Below the pieces are notes generated by a model. That model was not told where the DNA came from. It did not search any database and saw only the letters and a program-made list of their open reading frames with translations. A program made the translations under genes and the position numbers. This document shows, piece by piece, positions 17,509 through 25,881 of a DNA stretch of 37,262 nt; the stretch's first letter is position 1, and each line of letters opens with the position of its first letter. The stretch spans positions 1-37,262 of the forward strand of contig JAJYBV010000026.1 of assembly GCA_021778805.1 (NCBI GenBank). The letters are read 5' to 3'. The stretch is from Chloroflexota bacterium (GTDB taxonomy: Bacteria > Chloroflexota > Ktedonobacteria > Ktedonobacterales > JACDGC01).

Positions 17509-18423
17509 TTATGGAACACGAACCAGCAACGCTGCGGGCAGCAGTTCCGCTTCAAAAATCTGATCGCGGAAAACTTCGCCATCGGTTTGGCCGTTCATTT
17601 GGCGCTGTCCCTCTATGCGAATTTTTGTCGCCTTCCACATTTTCACCTCTTTTAAGTGTTCATGTTTTCCTTTTTGCACAACAGGTAGAACTTGCAGCGC
17701 CTTGAGCAAAGGAGTATATGAAATGGCGCAAATGTTGAATAAGCCATCCGCTGGGTCTGCGGTAGGATTAATGCGGAATCCGGCGCCATAGGTAGGGCCA
17801 TTGGTTATGGCGGCCATAACATATCTTTCAGCGGTGGCGCTTATCGGAACGCCATCTATCGAAATTTTTAGCCAAGGGCAGGCGCCATACCCAAAAACCA
17901 ACTGCCGGAGCGTGGCAATATAATAAAGCAATGAGCCTTGAAGGGGAGTCGTTTTTTTTAAAAAAGACACCGAAAAAGCAATATCTGCGTCCAGCCCAAC
18001 ACTGAAAGATCCGGCAAAATAGCGGCCGTTTACTTTACCGGCGTCTGCCGATAGTTCGCGGCCCTCCAGCGCAATTTTCAGCGCGGCGGCAGGATCTTTT
18101 GGAATGCGCAGCGCTTCACAGGCGTAGTCGTTGCCGGAACCGGCAGGCACAATGCCGATGGGAATGCGTTTTCCGGCGCCTAAAACACCGTTTACCACTT
18201 CGTTTATGGCTCCATCGCCGCCTACAATGATGATCGGCTGGTTTTGATCCGCCGCCTGCGCTGCAAGCCGCTGTGCGTCTCCGGCAGCCTGTGTTTCCTG
18301 ATATTCAAACGCATACTGCGCGCGCATACTTTGAATTGCGGCGCGCTGCGCTGCAACATTGCCGCGGTTTGCGGCGGGATTCAGCACTACTAATGGGGTA
18401 ACGGCAGATACAATGGTGTTCAT
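17509..18423 (-). CDS. Diacylglycerol kinase-like lipid kinase (DagK/YegS family)
   Basis: Lipid kinase catalytic-domain protein of about 304 residues. Motifs: VVLNPAANRGN at the N terminus, the nucleotide-binding VGGDGAINEVVNG, GIVPAGSGNDYA, SVGLDADIAF, and NPTADPADGLFNICAIS with the metal/ATP-associated DGLF. Members phosphorylate diacylglycerol or related lipids at the membrane, recycling lipid for phospholipid synthesis. I chose ATG 18423 because the family begins a few residues before the NPaaG motif; an ATG 12 codons earlier is possible. Neither has a strong Shine-Dalgarno. Confidence 0.9.
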   Translation of the reverse strand: MNTIVSAVTPLVVLNPAANRGNVAAQRAAIQSMRAQYAFEYQETQAAGDAQRLAAQAADQNQPIIIVGGDGAINEVVNGVLGAGKRIPIGIVPAGSGNDYACEALRIPKDPAAALKIALEGRELSADAGKVNGRYFAGSFSVGLDADIAFSVSFLKKTTPLQGSLLYYIATLRQLVFGYGACPWLKISIDGVPISATAERYVMAAITNGPTYGAGFRINPTADPADGLFNICAISYTPLLKALQVLPVVQKGKHEHLKEVKMWKATKIRIEGQRQMNGQTDGEVFRDQIFEAELLPAALLVRVP

Positions 18424-18799
18424 AAAATAGCGGATCTCACTACAACTTACATGGTGCATTTACATTACTGCGCCGGGTTTGGTGATCTGCAAAAGGCGCG
18501 TAGCCGTTGTGCGGATAGCGCATGGAGCGTCAATTGGCGCTGTAAACCGGTTCCGAATAGAGAATATATGCGCAAGAATCATCGGCGATTCGGTTCAAAA
18601 CAGCGGATCTTCATTGAACCAGGCAGAGCAACATCGATTAAAGCATAGTATAACATATATCGCGAAAAAGTGTACATATTCATGCGGAACGCTGCTTAAT
18701 CTGCTATGTTGCTGCGCAGTTGCGCACGCCGTTCATAACTGAAGTATCCGCCGCGCGCCGCTGCCTCAAAGTAGACGGCGTGGCAATGCCTCAATGTGT
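18424..18799. other. Intergenic region upstream of lipid kinase, possible long leader
   Basis: No gene recognised in 376 bp. On the minus strand a TATACT-like -10 lies near 18650, which would give the kinase mRNA a leader of about 220 nt. Within that leader GGTTCAA/TTGAACC can pair (about 18592-18622). Nearer the nitroreductase end there is a TGCGCA/TGCGCA hairpin at about 18714-18727. A plus-strand frame at 18479-18742 has no family resemblance. Confidence 0.4.
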
Positions 18800-19408
18800 T
18801 TACCAACGGTCGCGGTGAACATAGTCGGTGTAGGGTTTGCGGCGATGTGAAAGATCCCGCCGGACCTCGTCTGCGGAGCGGTGGCCGACTAAGACGGTTC
18901 CCACAGGCATAACCTCATGAGGAACGCCTAATATATCTTTCCAGGGCTGCACATCAAACGGTACACCGATAAGGCAGGCGGAAAGCCCTTCATTGACGGC
19001 GGCCAGCAGCAAAAGCATAATGCCGCAGCCGGAATCTACATACCAATATGGGGCCGGCCAGGGAATTTCTGCGCCGGTGAGAGTTAATTTATCAGTTTGC
19101 TGATAACGGCGGTGATATTCCTGTTCATTTGTGCAGGCAATAATAAGGTTTGGCGCATTATAAAACATATTGCCTTCGGCGGGATCTATGGCGTCTCCAA
19201 TCTCGATCATTTGGCGTGTCCATTCGTCATTCAGTTTTTGTTTCATTTCTTCGCTGGTCACCGCAATAAAAGATTGTCCCTGTGAATAGCCTGCGCTTGG
19301 GCCGCGCGTGCCGGCGTCTAAAATGCGCTCAAAAGCCTCTTTGTCTACGGGGTCTTGGGCATAGCGCCGAATGGCGCGACGTTTGCGAACAACGGCAGTA
19401 AATTCCAT
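18800..19408 (-). CDS. Nitroreductase-family flavoprotein
   Basis: Protein of 202 residues, the usual size of the FMN-dependent nitroreductase family, which reduces nitro groups, quinones or enones using NAD(P)H as homodimers. The FMN phosphate contact RKRRAIRRYAQDPVDKE starts the protein and RGPSAGYSQGQSF follows (the PSA.N.QpW-type motif). The central LLLAAVNEGLSACLIG segment is the helix and glycine loop typical of the fold, and VPVGTVLVGH-like strands precede the C-terminal tail. AAAGAGG lies upstream of the ATG. Physiological substrate not deducible. Confidence 0.9.
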   Translation of the reverse strand: MEFTAVVRKRRAIRRYAQDPVDKEAFERILDAGTRGPSAGYSQGQSFIAVTSEEMKQKLNDEWTRQMIEIGDAIDPAEGNMFYNAPNLIIACTNEQEYHRRYQQTDKLTLTGAEIPWPAPYWYVDSGCGIMLLLLAAVNEGLSACLIGVPFDVQPWKDILGVPHEVMPVGTVLVGHRSADEVRRDLSHRRKPYTDYVHRDRW

Positions 19409-19487
19409 GAGTAAAGCCTCTTTATAGTTGTTGCGGCGCGGCGAAATAACTATTCGCGGCGCTTTTCTTATTATATAGTATGCCGGT

Positions 19488-19705
19488 GGTTAAAGATATA
19501 TTTTGGGGACACCCCCAAACCCCGCGCAAGGGGCAACCGCCCCTTACGAATCCCTGTTTTGTGGCTGTGCGGAATATGTTTCAACCAAAAAGATATATTT
19601 TGGGGACACCCCTAAACCCCGCGCAAGGGGCAACCACACCTTACGTATCCCTGTTTTGTGGCCGCCCTTGCTGCCCGGCCACCTACGCTTCCCTAGGAAT
19701 ATTTT
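19488..19705 (+). repeat. Modular repeat, copy 4 (two tandem 3' modules)
   Basis: Two tandem units containing GGGGACACCCC, AACCCCGCGCAAGGGGCAACC and the linker TTTTGTGGC; the second hairpin arm is decayed (CACACCTTACG). The 5' modules of the family are absent, so this is a partial copy. It lies upstream of the zinc-ribbon/TM gene, with nothing else gene-like between 19409 and 19859. Confidence 0.85.
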
Positions 19706-19859
19706 TCCCGTATCACATTCGCTTCAGGTTGTTAAACTTTTGGGGCAGTTCCAACGTCTTTATTTTTGAGATATACTCACAAGTATAGCGCGCAACGCCG
19801 CGACTGCTTTTGGTACTTTTGTAAATTAGTTTCATAACGGAATTGTTAAAGGATACTCT

Positions 19860-20777
19860 ATGACGCTTGAATGTGAAAAATGTCATTATAGGCATACAGA
19901 AGCTGATACCGCAACCGCGTTTTGCCCAAATTGCGGCGCGCCGTATGCTGTGCTGCAGCCGCAAACCGCCGATTCTGGCGAATATGCGCCATCGCTCTAT
20001 GGTTTAACCGGCGCACAGCGACCGGATATTTCGGAAAATAACGCTGGCTCCGGCGCTTCTGGCGAAATGTATCATTTTAGCCCGCAAGCAGCGCGCAACT
20101 CCGATATTATGCTTACCAATCACCAAAATAAGCTGAAACATCCTTCTGCGGTTCCACCGACGCGCAATGAACCGCGTTCGCTCTTTACGAAGTTGAATCT
20201 TCTTATAGCCATTGGAATATTGGTGTTATCTGCTGCCCTTGGCTCCGGATTGTATCTGCTGCAGCACACCGCAGGGACATCTAACAATACCTTGCCGCAA
20301 TCGATTGCCACTACAACGCCAAGTCCAAAGCTGCTGGAGTATTCTGCCGCAGGATTTACGACGAAATATCCTGCTTCGTGGCAAATTAATACCGCTACTA
20401 TTTCAATTGATGGCGTCAGTTATGTTGCTACTTATTTTCAAGATCCTACGTATAGCCGAATCAATTATATTCTTCTTTCCGGCGGTTCTTCTTTGGGGAT
20501 CTCTGCGGTTCCAACCTTAGTACAATATTTTGGCTGCAAAAACTATGTGCAAACTACCGCGCAATACAGCGCTTTGATTAATGGCAAAATCTGGAGCCGC
20601 ATGTCTGGATCTTGCGCCTTTGCATCCAACTCTGCGGGACTTGCAGATACTGCGTTTATTACAACCGGAAGTAAAAGTTACCTGGCAATATTTTTAGCGC
20701 CGAAATTATTTGTAAGTAAAACATTTCGGAATTATGAGTCGTTGATTCTGCATACTTTAACAATAGCAACATTATAA
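19860..20777 (+). CDS. Zinc-ribbon, single-TM anchored protein with extracytoplasmic domain
   Basis: Protein of 305 residues. The N terminus is a zinc ribbon (CEKCHYRH...FCPNCGAPY, residues about 5-30), followed by a low-complexity polar linker and one TM helix (LLIAIGILVLSAALGSGLYLL, about 113-133). The outside domain opens LLEYSAAGFTTKYPASWQINTATISIDGVSYVA and ends SKTFRNYESLILHTL, a pattern reminiscent of PsbP-like or serine/threonine-kinase sensor domains in zinc-ribbon membrane proteins. Function unknown; a sensory or envelope role is only a guess. AAAGGA lies upstream of the ATG. The amidase gene starts directly downstream. Confidence 0.75.
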   Translation: MTLECEKCHYRHTEADTATAFCPNCGAPYAVLQPQTADSGEYAPSLYGLTGAQRPDISENNAGSGASGEMYHFSPQAARNSDIMLTNHQNKLKHPSAVPPTRNEPRSLFTKLNLLIAIGILVLSAALGSGLYLLQHTAGTSNNTLPQSIATTTPSPKLLEYSAAGFTTKYPASWQINTATISIDGVSYVATYFQDPTYSRINYILLSGGSSLGISAVPTLVQYFGCKNYVQTTAQYSALINGKIWSRMSGSCAFASNSAGLADTAFITTGSKSYLAIFLAPKLFVSKTFRNYESLILHTLTIATL

Positions 20778-20811
20778 TTTGCCAAATCTAACCGAAACGG
20801 AAATTTTGCTT

Positions 20812-22185
20812 ATGGATACGCCGAATACTATCGCTTCAGCCGCTAAAATGCTTCAACAGCGGCAAATAAGCAGCAGAGAATTAACCCAGTATTTTCTAAG
20901 CATTATTGCGCAGCGCGATGGCGATATTCAGGCGTTTCTTACCGTCCAGCCCGAAGAAGCGCTGCGCATGGCTGATACCGCCGACGCCGCTTTTCGCGCA
21001 CATGCGCCGGTTAGCCCGTTGTGTGGCATTCCAATTGCGCTGAAAGATTTATATGCAACACAACATCTGCGCACAACTGCCGGATCTCGTGTTTTGGAAA
21101 ACAAAATTCCCCAAAGCGACGCAAGTTTGGTGAGCAAACTGCGCGCCCAGCAAGCTGTTTTATTAGGCAAAACAAATACGCATGAATTTGCCTGGGGCAC
21201 ATTTACTCCACCAACAAAAAATCCCCGCAATCTGGCAAAAATTCCCGGCGGATCCAGCGGAGGGTCTGCTGCGGCTGTGGCTGCGGGTATGTGCTTGGCT
21301 GCAATGGGAACGGATACAGGCGGTTCGATACGCATTCCTTCCGCATATTGCGGAGTATCCGGTTTTAAGCCGACGTATGGCGCTTTGGCGACGCAAGGAA
21401 TCATAGAGCTAAGCGCATCACTGGACCACGCCGGACCAATCGCATGGACGGCTGAAGATTGCGCGATTATGTTTCACGAACTGTCCGGTAAAACACCGGA
21501 GCCTGATTTTTATTCCGATGAACTTCCTCCACTGAGAATTGGGATGTTAGATGGCATTTGGAAGACGCTGACGGAGCAAGAAATATATAGCGCTGTGCAA
21601 TCTGCGGCGCAGCAACTTGCAAATTTGCTGCCGGCTGCAAGCCATATTGAAATCTGCCGCGCCGTTCAAGAGGATGAATTGAGTGCGCTGCTGAAAACAT
21701 ATCGAGTTATTCAGGGATATGAAGCGGCGGCGTATCATCAGCGTAATGGCTGGTATCCGCAGCAAAAAGCAAAATATACAGCAATGACGCTGGAATATCT
21801 TGAAAAAGCCGCCGAGGTTACATCTGCGGAGTACACTGCGGCGCTGGAAGAACGCCGTATGTTTGTAGATCGCTGGAATGCCGCCGCTGCAACCTATGAT
21901 ATTTTGCTGGCCCCAACAATGGCTATTTCCCCTCCGGATATCGCTGAACTCGAAGATTTGCCGCGCCGCGCAGCAGTAAGCCGAATACAGCTTAGCCTCA
22001 CATTTCCGCTGAATATGTGCGGTGTTCCTGCGCTTTCTGTGCCATGCGGCCAATCGGCTAATGGTTTGCCGATAGGTTTGCAAATTATCGGCCGCAAAGA
22101 TCAGGATGATCTTACATTGCGCGTCGGGCGTATTTTTCAAAAATACAGCAACTACACTCCGGATCCGGTATTTTCAGCGCAATAG
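20812..22185 (+). CDS. Amidase (amidase-signature family)
   Basis: Amidase of about 457 residues with the complete Ser-cisSer-Lys triad: lysine in IALKDLYATQ, the cis-serine in PGGSSGGSAAAVAAGM and the nucleophile in GTDTGGSIRIPSAYCGVSGFKPTYG. The N terminus (TIASAAKMLQQRQISSRELTQYFL) is typical. Such enzymes hydrolyse carboxylic amides, or as GatA transamidate Glu-tRNA. The absence of gatB/gatC nearby and the C-terminal sequence favour a general amidase, though GatA-like use cannot be excluded. I prefer the ATG at 20812; a TTG at 20779, 1 nt after the previous stop, is possible. Likely cotranscribed with the zinc-ribbon gene. Confidence 0.9.
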   Translation: MDTPNTIASAAKMLQQRQISSRELTQYFLSIIAQRDGDIQAFLTVQPEEALRMADTADAAFRAHAPVSPLCGIPIALKDLYATQHLRTTAGSRVLENKIPQSDASLVSKLRAQQAVLLGKTNTHEFAWGTFTPPTKNPRNLAKIPGGSSGGSAAAVAAGMCLAAMGTDTGGSIRIPSAYCGVSGFKPTYGALATQGIIELSASLDHAGPIAWTAEDCAIMFHELSGKTPEPDFYSDELPPLRIGMLDGIWKTLTEQEIYSAVQSAAQQLANLLPAASHIEICRAVQEDELSALLKTYRVIQGYEAAAYHQRNGWYPQQKAKYTAMTLEYLEKAAEVTSAEYTAALEERRMFVDRWNAAAATYDILLAPTMAISPPDIAELEDLPRRAAVSRIQLSLTFPLNMCGVPALSVPCGQSANGLPIGLQIIGRKDQDDLTLRVGRIFQKYSNYTPDPVFSAQ

Positions 22186-22244
22186 CTTCCCAGCGTGGCA
22201 AAATGTAGTAACTACTCAGTGGATATGGATAGGTGTACATAACC

Positions 22245-22535
22245 AAGGATTCTCAAAGGACGGTTACCCCTTATGAATTCCCGTTTTGGGCCGCCCGGCA
22301 ACCTACACCGCGCGGTACACATGAGGCCATGCAATCCGGTAGGGGCGACCCTTGCGGTTGCCCTTGCTGTTCGACAACCAATATTACCTTGGTGAAATTT
22401 TTACTATTTAAGATATTTTGGGGACACCCCAAACCCCGCGTAAGGGGCGGCAGCCCCTTACGAATTCCCGATTTGTGGACGCCCAGCAACCTACACCGCG
22501 CGGTACACTTGAGGCAATGCAGTGGCGTATGTCTG
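22245..22535 (+). repeat. Modular repeat, copy 5
   Basis: It contains two junction motifs CCGCGCGGTACAC at about 22307 and 22497, the GGCCATGCAATCCGGTAGGG block with the GCGACC-type hairpin, the GGGGACACCCC hairpin and an AAGGGGCGGCAGCCCCTT hairpin. The 5' modules are missing. It fills the space between the amidase and the M19-like gene. Confidence 0.85.
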
Positions 22536-22592
22536 GAAAAATAAAGTAACTTTTCAGTAATCTAATTCGTTTTGATTGAAGGTGGAATGTAT

Positions 22593-23579
22593 ATGGATAC
22601 TTTTTCAGCGCAGCAAATACATAACGAAAGCATTATTATCGACGGATTAAACGCCAGCTGGTTTTTTGATCCGTTAGTTTTACAAAAATTACGGCAAGGC
22701 GGTGTTACCGCGGTAAACGCTACTGTTGCCGCATGGCATTCTCCGGCCGATACTCTGATGATGTTGGGAAATGTGTTTCAACTTTTCCGGCAGCATTCGG
22801 ATATTATTACTCAAATTTTTTCGGTGAGTGATATTGCTGAAGCGAAACATCAGCAGAAAACCGGCATTATACTTGGGTTTCAGGATACCGCTCCGTTAGG
22901 CGGCTCCAGTCAGCTGCTGGCAGTATATCAGCAAATAGGTGTGCGGATTATTCAGCTGACCTATAATTTTAAAAACGATGTTGGTTGTGGCTGTATGGAA
23001 TCAACCGACACTGGTTTAACTGATTTTGGCAAAAGCGTAGTGGCCGAAATGAATCGCTTAGGCATGCTGGTTGATCTTTCGCATTGCGGATATAAAACAA
23101 CGCTAGACGCCATTTATGCGTCTGCAAAACCAATTGCGATAACACACGCCAACCCAAAATCGCTCTGCAATGTTCCGCGCAATAAAACGGATGAGGAACT
23201 GAAAGCAGCCGCAGAACGCGGCGGAGTTATTGGATTGGTCGTGTTCCCGCTGATGCTAACGGGGCAGGTTACTGCGGATATTGAGGATTATTTTCGTGCG
23301 ATTGATACGATGGTAAATTTGGTGGGAATAGATCATACAGCGCTGGGACCCGATTTTATGGAACAAATGCCGCAAGAAATTGCAATGCAGGCGTTGGATG
23401 GGCTGCCACCGGAAATACGCAGCTCGTTTATTGCTATGCCATTTACCAAAGGTTTTTCAACGGTTGCGGAATTTGCAAAGGTAACGGAAGTTCTTTTACA
23501 GCATGGGTATACGTTGGAAGATGTCCAAAAAATTATGGGAAGAAATTGGCTGAAACTGTATGAAACGGTTTGGAAGTAA
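22593..23579 (+). CDS. M19 (membrane dipeptidase)-like protein with altered metal ligands
   Basis: TIM-barrel protein of 328 residues related to renal/membrane dipeptidase. It keeps MLVDLSHCG (H164), AITHANPKSLCNVPRNKTDEEL (H185 and the following RN.tD) and GIDHTALGPDF. The usual N-terminal DGHxD zinc motif reads DGLNAS (residues 17-22), and the bridging glutamate is glutamine in LGFQDTAP (Q97). From memory, a subfamily with this GFQ pattern exists. A binuclear dipeptidase site therefore looks incomplete, and the protein may use one metal or act on another substrate. AAGGTGG precedes the chosen ATG. The next gene begins right after the stop. Confidence 0.82.
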   Translation: MDTFSAQQIHNESIIIDGLNASWFFDPLVLQKLRQGGVTAVNATVAAWHSPADTLMMLGNVFQLFRQHSDIITQIFSVSDIAEAKHQQKTGIILGFQDTAPLGGSSQLLAVYQQIGVRIIQLTYNFKNDVGCGCMESTDTGLTDFGKSVVAEMNRLGMLVDLSHCGYKTTLDAIYASAKPIAITHANPKSLCNVPRNKTDEELKAAAERGGVIGLVVFPLMLTGQVTADIEDYFRAIDTMVNLVGIDHTALGPDFMEQMPQEIAMQALDGLPPEIRSSFIAMPFTKGFSTVAEFAKVTEVLLQHGYTLEDVQKIMGRNWLKLYETVWK

Positions 23580-23580
23580 T

Positions 23581-24144
23581 GTGTTTCGTTCTGCAGAATG
23601 CAATTCACTCCGCAAACGAAAAACGATGATTTCATTTATTGCGGCAATGGCGCTGTTTTTTATGTTAGCGCCGCTTGCCGGGTGCAGTTTTAGCGCTTCA
23701 ACTTCTGTCCAAGCTACTGCGCAGCCGACGGCAACACAAACACCTTCGCCTGCTATCACCGGTACGGGCACTGCATTCGTGTATACGGCGCCTTGCAGCG
23801 GCAGTTTATGGAACAAGACGATATTGGGGGTTATTGATAACTCCATTCCAGTGCCGCCGGAAACGGTTAGCGGGCTTTTAGAGGATTTTCCGTCGGTGAA
23901 CGGCTGGATTGGGTATTATACCCGCCTATGCACCGGAGCGCCTTATGCTGTTATTCAGCAATATGAAGCCAACAAACTGGTATCTGCCGGGTGGACGTAT
24001 GGCAATCCCCCAGCCGGGTGCCCGTGCGGCGGTGGATTAGTATGGTATAAGCCCGGCGATCCCCGGATGATTGTATTGGATAATCATCCGGCAGAAATTG
24101 GGTCCGATACGCAGTGGGGAATAACAATTTATAAAGCCGGATGA
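23581..24144 (+). CDS. Lipoprotein of unknown function
   Basis: An n-region rich in Arg/Lys (RKRK), a hydrophobic stretch and the lipobox LAGC predict a lipoprotein of about 187 residues; after the cysteine comes a Ser/Thr/Pro-rich spacer. The rest has Cys-Gly clusters (GCPCGGG) and an ending VWYKPGDPRMIVLD...TQWGITIY. That ending resembles the end of the lipoprotein at 36114-37013 (VWATPDGKLDVNF...LQWNIYW), so the two share a domain. The start is uncertain: GTG 23581 has GGAAG 5-6 nt upstream and abuts the previous stop; ATG 23560 would overlap it and ATG 23626 would drop the basic n-region. Confidence 0.72.
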   Translation: MFRSAECNSLRKRKTMISFIAAMALFFMLAPLAGCSFSASTSVQATAQPTATQTPSPAITGTGTAFVYTAPCSGSLWNKTILGVIDNSIPVPPETVSGLLEDFPSVNGWIGYYTRLCTGAPYAVIQQYEANKLVSAGWTYGNPPAGCPCGGGLVWYKPGDPRMIVLDNHPAEIGSDTQWGITIYKAG

Positions 24145-24228
24145 TGAGGTCTCTGGTACTTAGGACAAAACAGAGCAGGTTATATAATCTGCAGATTAAG
24201 AAATGTACGCAAAGGAAAAATAGTATTT

Positions 24229-24555
24229 ATGCAGCCAAACAACCCAAGTAACAACAGTTTAGCTCTTATTAGTTTTATTTTAGGAATTTTAGGTTTTGGG
24301 ATAGAAATTTTATCATTTTTAGCGCGATCTTTTTCAGTTCCGATTTTATTTCCAATAACGATTTTACTCGGATTTTTTTTAGCTTTCCTGGCAATTATTC
24401 TTGGGCTGATAGCGCTGGTTCAAATGAGGAAAATCAGCCAAAGGCCAAATAACCGGTGGATGGGGATAGTTGGTATGACCACCGGTATTTTAACAGTTTT
24501 ATTGAATATTTTTCTTATCATCTTGCTTATTATCGCGTTTAAATCTTTTTCGTAA
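24229..24555 (+). CDS. DUF4190-like small membrane protein, paralogue 1
   Basis: Integral membrane protein of 108 residues with about three hydrophobic segments. It contains the paralogue signature IILGLIALVQMRK followed by NNRWMGIVGMTTGIL, seen in all members of this local family. The conserved glycine-rich helix and basic loop match DUF4190-type proteins, whose role is unknown. AAAGGAAA lies upstream. It is the first of four related genes in this stretch. Confidence 0.8.
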   Translation: MQPNNPSNNSLALISFILGILGFGIEILSFLARSFSVPILFPITILLGFFLAFLAIILGLIALVQMRKISQRPNNRWMGIVGMTTGILTVLLNIFLIILLIIAFKSFS

Positions 24556-24628
24556 CTTAGCATTTACGCAGTAATGCTGCTTCGCATACATAGAAGTTCA
24601 AATTTTTTAACGCATGGAGTTAGAACAA

Positions 24629-24958
24629 ATGTTAAAGAGAAATAATTTTACTTATAGCTTTGTTGCTCTGGGAAGTCTGATACTCAGTGTATCTGATTTT
24701 ATTGTAAAATTTCTTTTCTTAGCGCATTATTTTTATTTCGATTTAATGCCGTTCTTATATCTAGAAATTATTCTTCCGGTAGCTGCAATTATTGTTGGCG
24801 TTATTGCGTTGATTCAAATGAGACATGACCGCACATATTTGAATAATCGCTGGATGGCTTTTACCGGCATTTTTTGCGGAATTGCAATTATTTCAATAGA
24901 CATAATAGTTATTATTGTATTTATAGAAGGATTTAGGTCGGTGAATTTATCCGGATAA
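24629..24958 (+). CDS. DUF4190-like small membrane protein, paralogue 2
   Basis: Protein of 109 residues with the same design as its upstream neighbour: helix, polar loop, IIVGVIALIQMR, a basic loop, NNRWMAFTGIFCG and a final hydrophobic helix. The start is the ATG with GGAG 9 nt upstream (24616-24619) rather than the ATG at 24614, which has none. It lies 73 nt after paralogue 1, probably in the same transcript. Function unknown. Confidence 0.77.
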   Translation: MLKRNNFTYSFVALGSLILSVSDFIVKFLFLAHYFYFDLMPFLYLEIILPVAAIIVGVIALIQMRHDRTYLNNRWMAFTGIFCGIAIISIDIIVIIVFIEGFRSVNLSG

Positions 24959-24984
24959 ATATTTGAATGCTTGCGTGGCAACAG

Positions 24985-25110
24985 TCCGGGATACGTAAGG
25001 GGTGGAAACCCTTTGCGCGGAGTTTGGGGCGCCCCAAAAAAATTTTATAAAAAACACCGCGCGGTACACAAACAGCGATGCAATCAGGTAGGGGCGACCC
25101 TTGCCGAACC
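24985..25110 (-). repeat. Modular repeat, copy 6 (degenerate)
   Basis: Minus-orientation partial copy: GATACGTAAGGGG, a decayed AAGGGGTGG/CCCTTT hairpin, GTTTGGGGCGCCCCAAAA, the junction ACCGCGCGGTACACA (about 25056-25070), then ATGCAATCAGGTAGGGGCGACC. Terminal sequences are absent. Confidence 0.82.
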
Positions 25111-25238
25111 GTAGCTTTTACGGTATTCGGATGTTCCACCTACTTTGCGGATATTGTCAATATTCCAAGAGTAGTTATCAATCAAATATGATTATTTTGC
25201 TACAAACACTTTGAAAATAGGAAGGCTAAACCTGAATT

Positions 25239-25505
25239 ATGGTATCACAAACACCGCAAAAAACTAATGTCCCTGCAATCATCAGCGGCATTACTGGGTT
25301 ATTAAGCGTTGCAACATACTCATTTTTAAATATAATTCCATGGCCCCAATTTATCTCAAATATCTTTATTATGTTAGGATTTTGTATATTTTTGGGGGTA
25401 ATAGGAATAATTTTAGGAATCATTGCGCTTGTCCAAATGCGAAAAAACGCCATTGAGATAAAAAACCGCTGGATGGCCCACGTTGGTTTAATATCTGGTT
25501 CATTC
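25239..25505 (+). pseudogene. DUF4190-like membrane protein, paralogue 3, 3'-truncated
   Basis: The first 86-88 residues match the paralogues, including IILGIIALVQMRK and NRWMAHVGLISG. After about 25500 the frame runs into unrelated Arg/His-rich sequence made by reading a helicase fragment out of frame, to a stop near 25850. The last TM helix is therefore missing. The breakpoint lies between about 25492 and 25515. The start has GGAAGG about 13 nt upstream. Confidence 0.8.
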
Positions 25506-25839
25506 CGGTGTAAGCATGGAGTCGCTTGGCGTCATTACGCCATTCCGGTCGCAGGCGGCGCTCATCCGGCAAAATCTGGCGGCGCTTGGTCCGGCAATTT
25601 GTTCGGTAGATACCGTCGATCGATTTCAAGGAGGCGAACGAGATATCATCATCATCTCCTTTGCCGGAACCGGAGCCGAACACCCTGCGTCGCAATACAT
25701 CTCATTTTTGGGGGATCCACGCCGGCTGAACGTTGCTATCACGCGCGCAAAATACAAATTAATCTTAATCGGCGACAAAGACGCATTGCGCAATATACCG
25801 TTGATGGAAGAGTTAATCCGGAGGGTGAATCCAGATTGA
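25492..25839 (+). pseudogene. C-terminal fragment of a superfamily 1 (UPF1/DNA2-like) helicase
   Basis: About 110 codons encode only the end of an SF1 helicase: LGVITPFRSQAALIRQNL, then VDTVDRFQGGERDIIIISF (motif V region) and DPRRLNVAITRAKYKLILIGD (motif VI region), to a natural stop. Walker motifs and the rest of the core are absent, and the frame begins inside the DUF4190 remnant. It is a relic joined by deletion or rearrangement and probably not functional. Confidence 0.85.
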
Positions 25840-25846
25840 TGTTCTT

Positions 25847-25875
25847 TTGACATTTATACTCGTATGTGATACAAT
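25847..25875 (+). promoter_or_regulatory. Consensus sigma-70 promoter of the IS607 resolvase
   Basis: TTGACA (25847-25852), a 17-bp spacer and TACAAT (25870-25875). The expected start of transcription, 6-8 nt after the -10, falls on or next to the ATG at 25882, so the mRNA would be leaderless. This is the best promoter match in the window. Confidence 0.75.
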
Positions 25876-25881
25876 AGCTCA

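Noticed and set aside
18479-18742. 87-codon frame in the lipid kinase leader region
   Set aside because: No ribosome binding site and no recognisable protein features.
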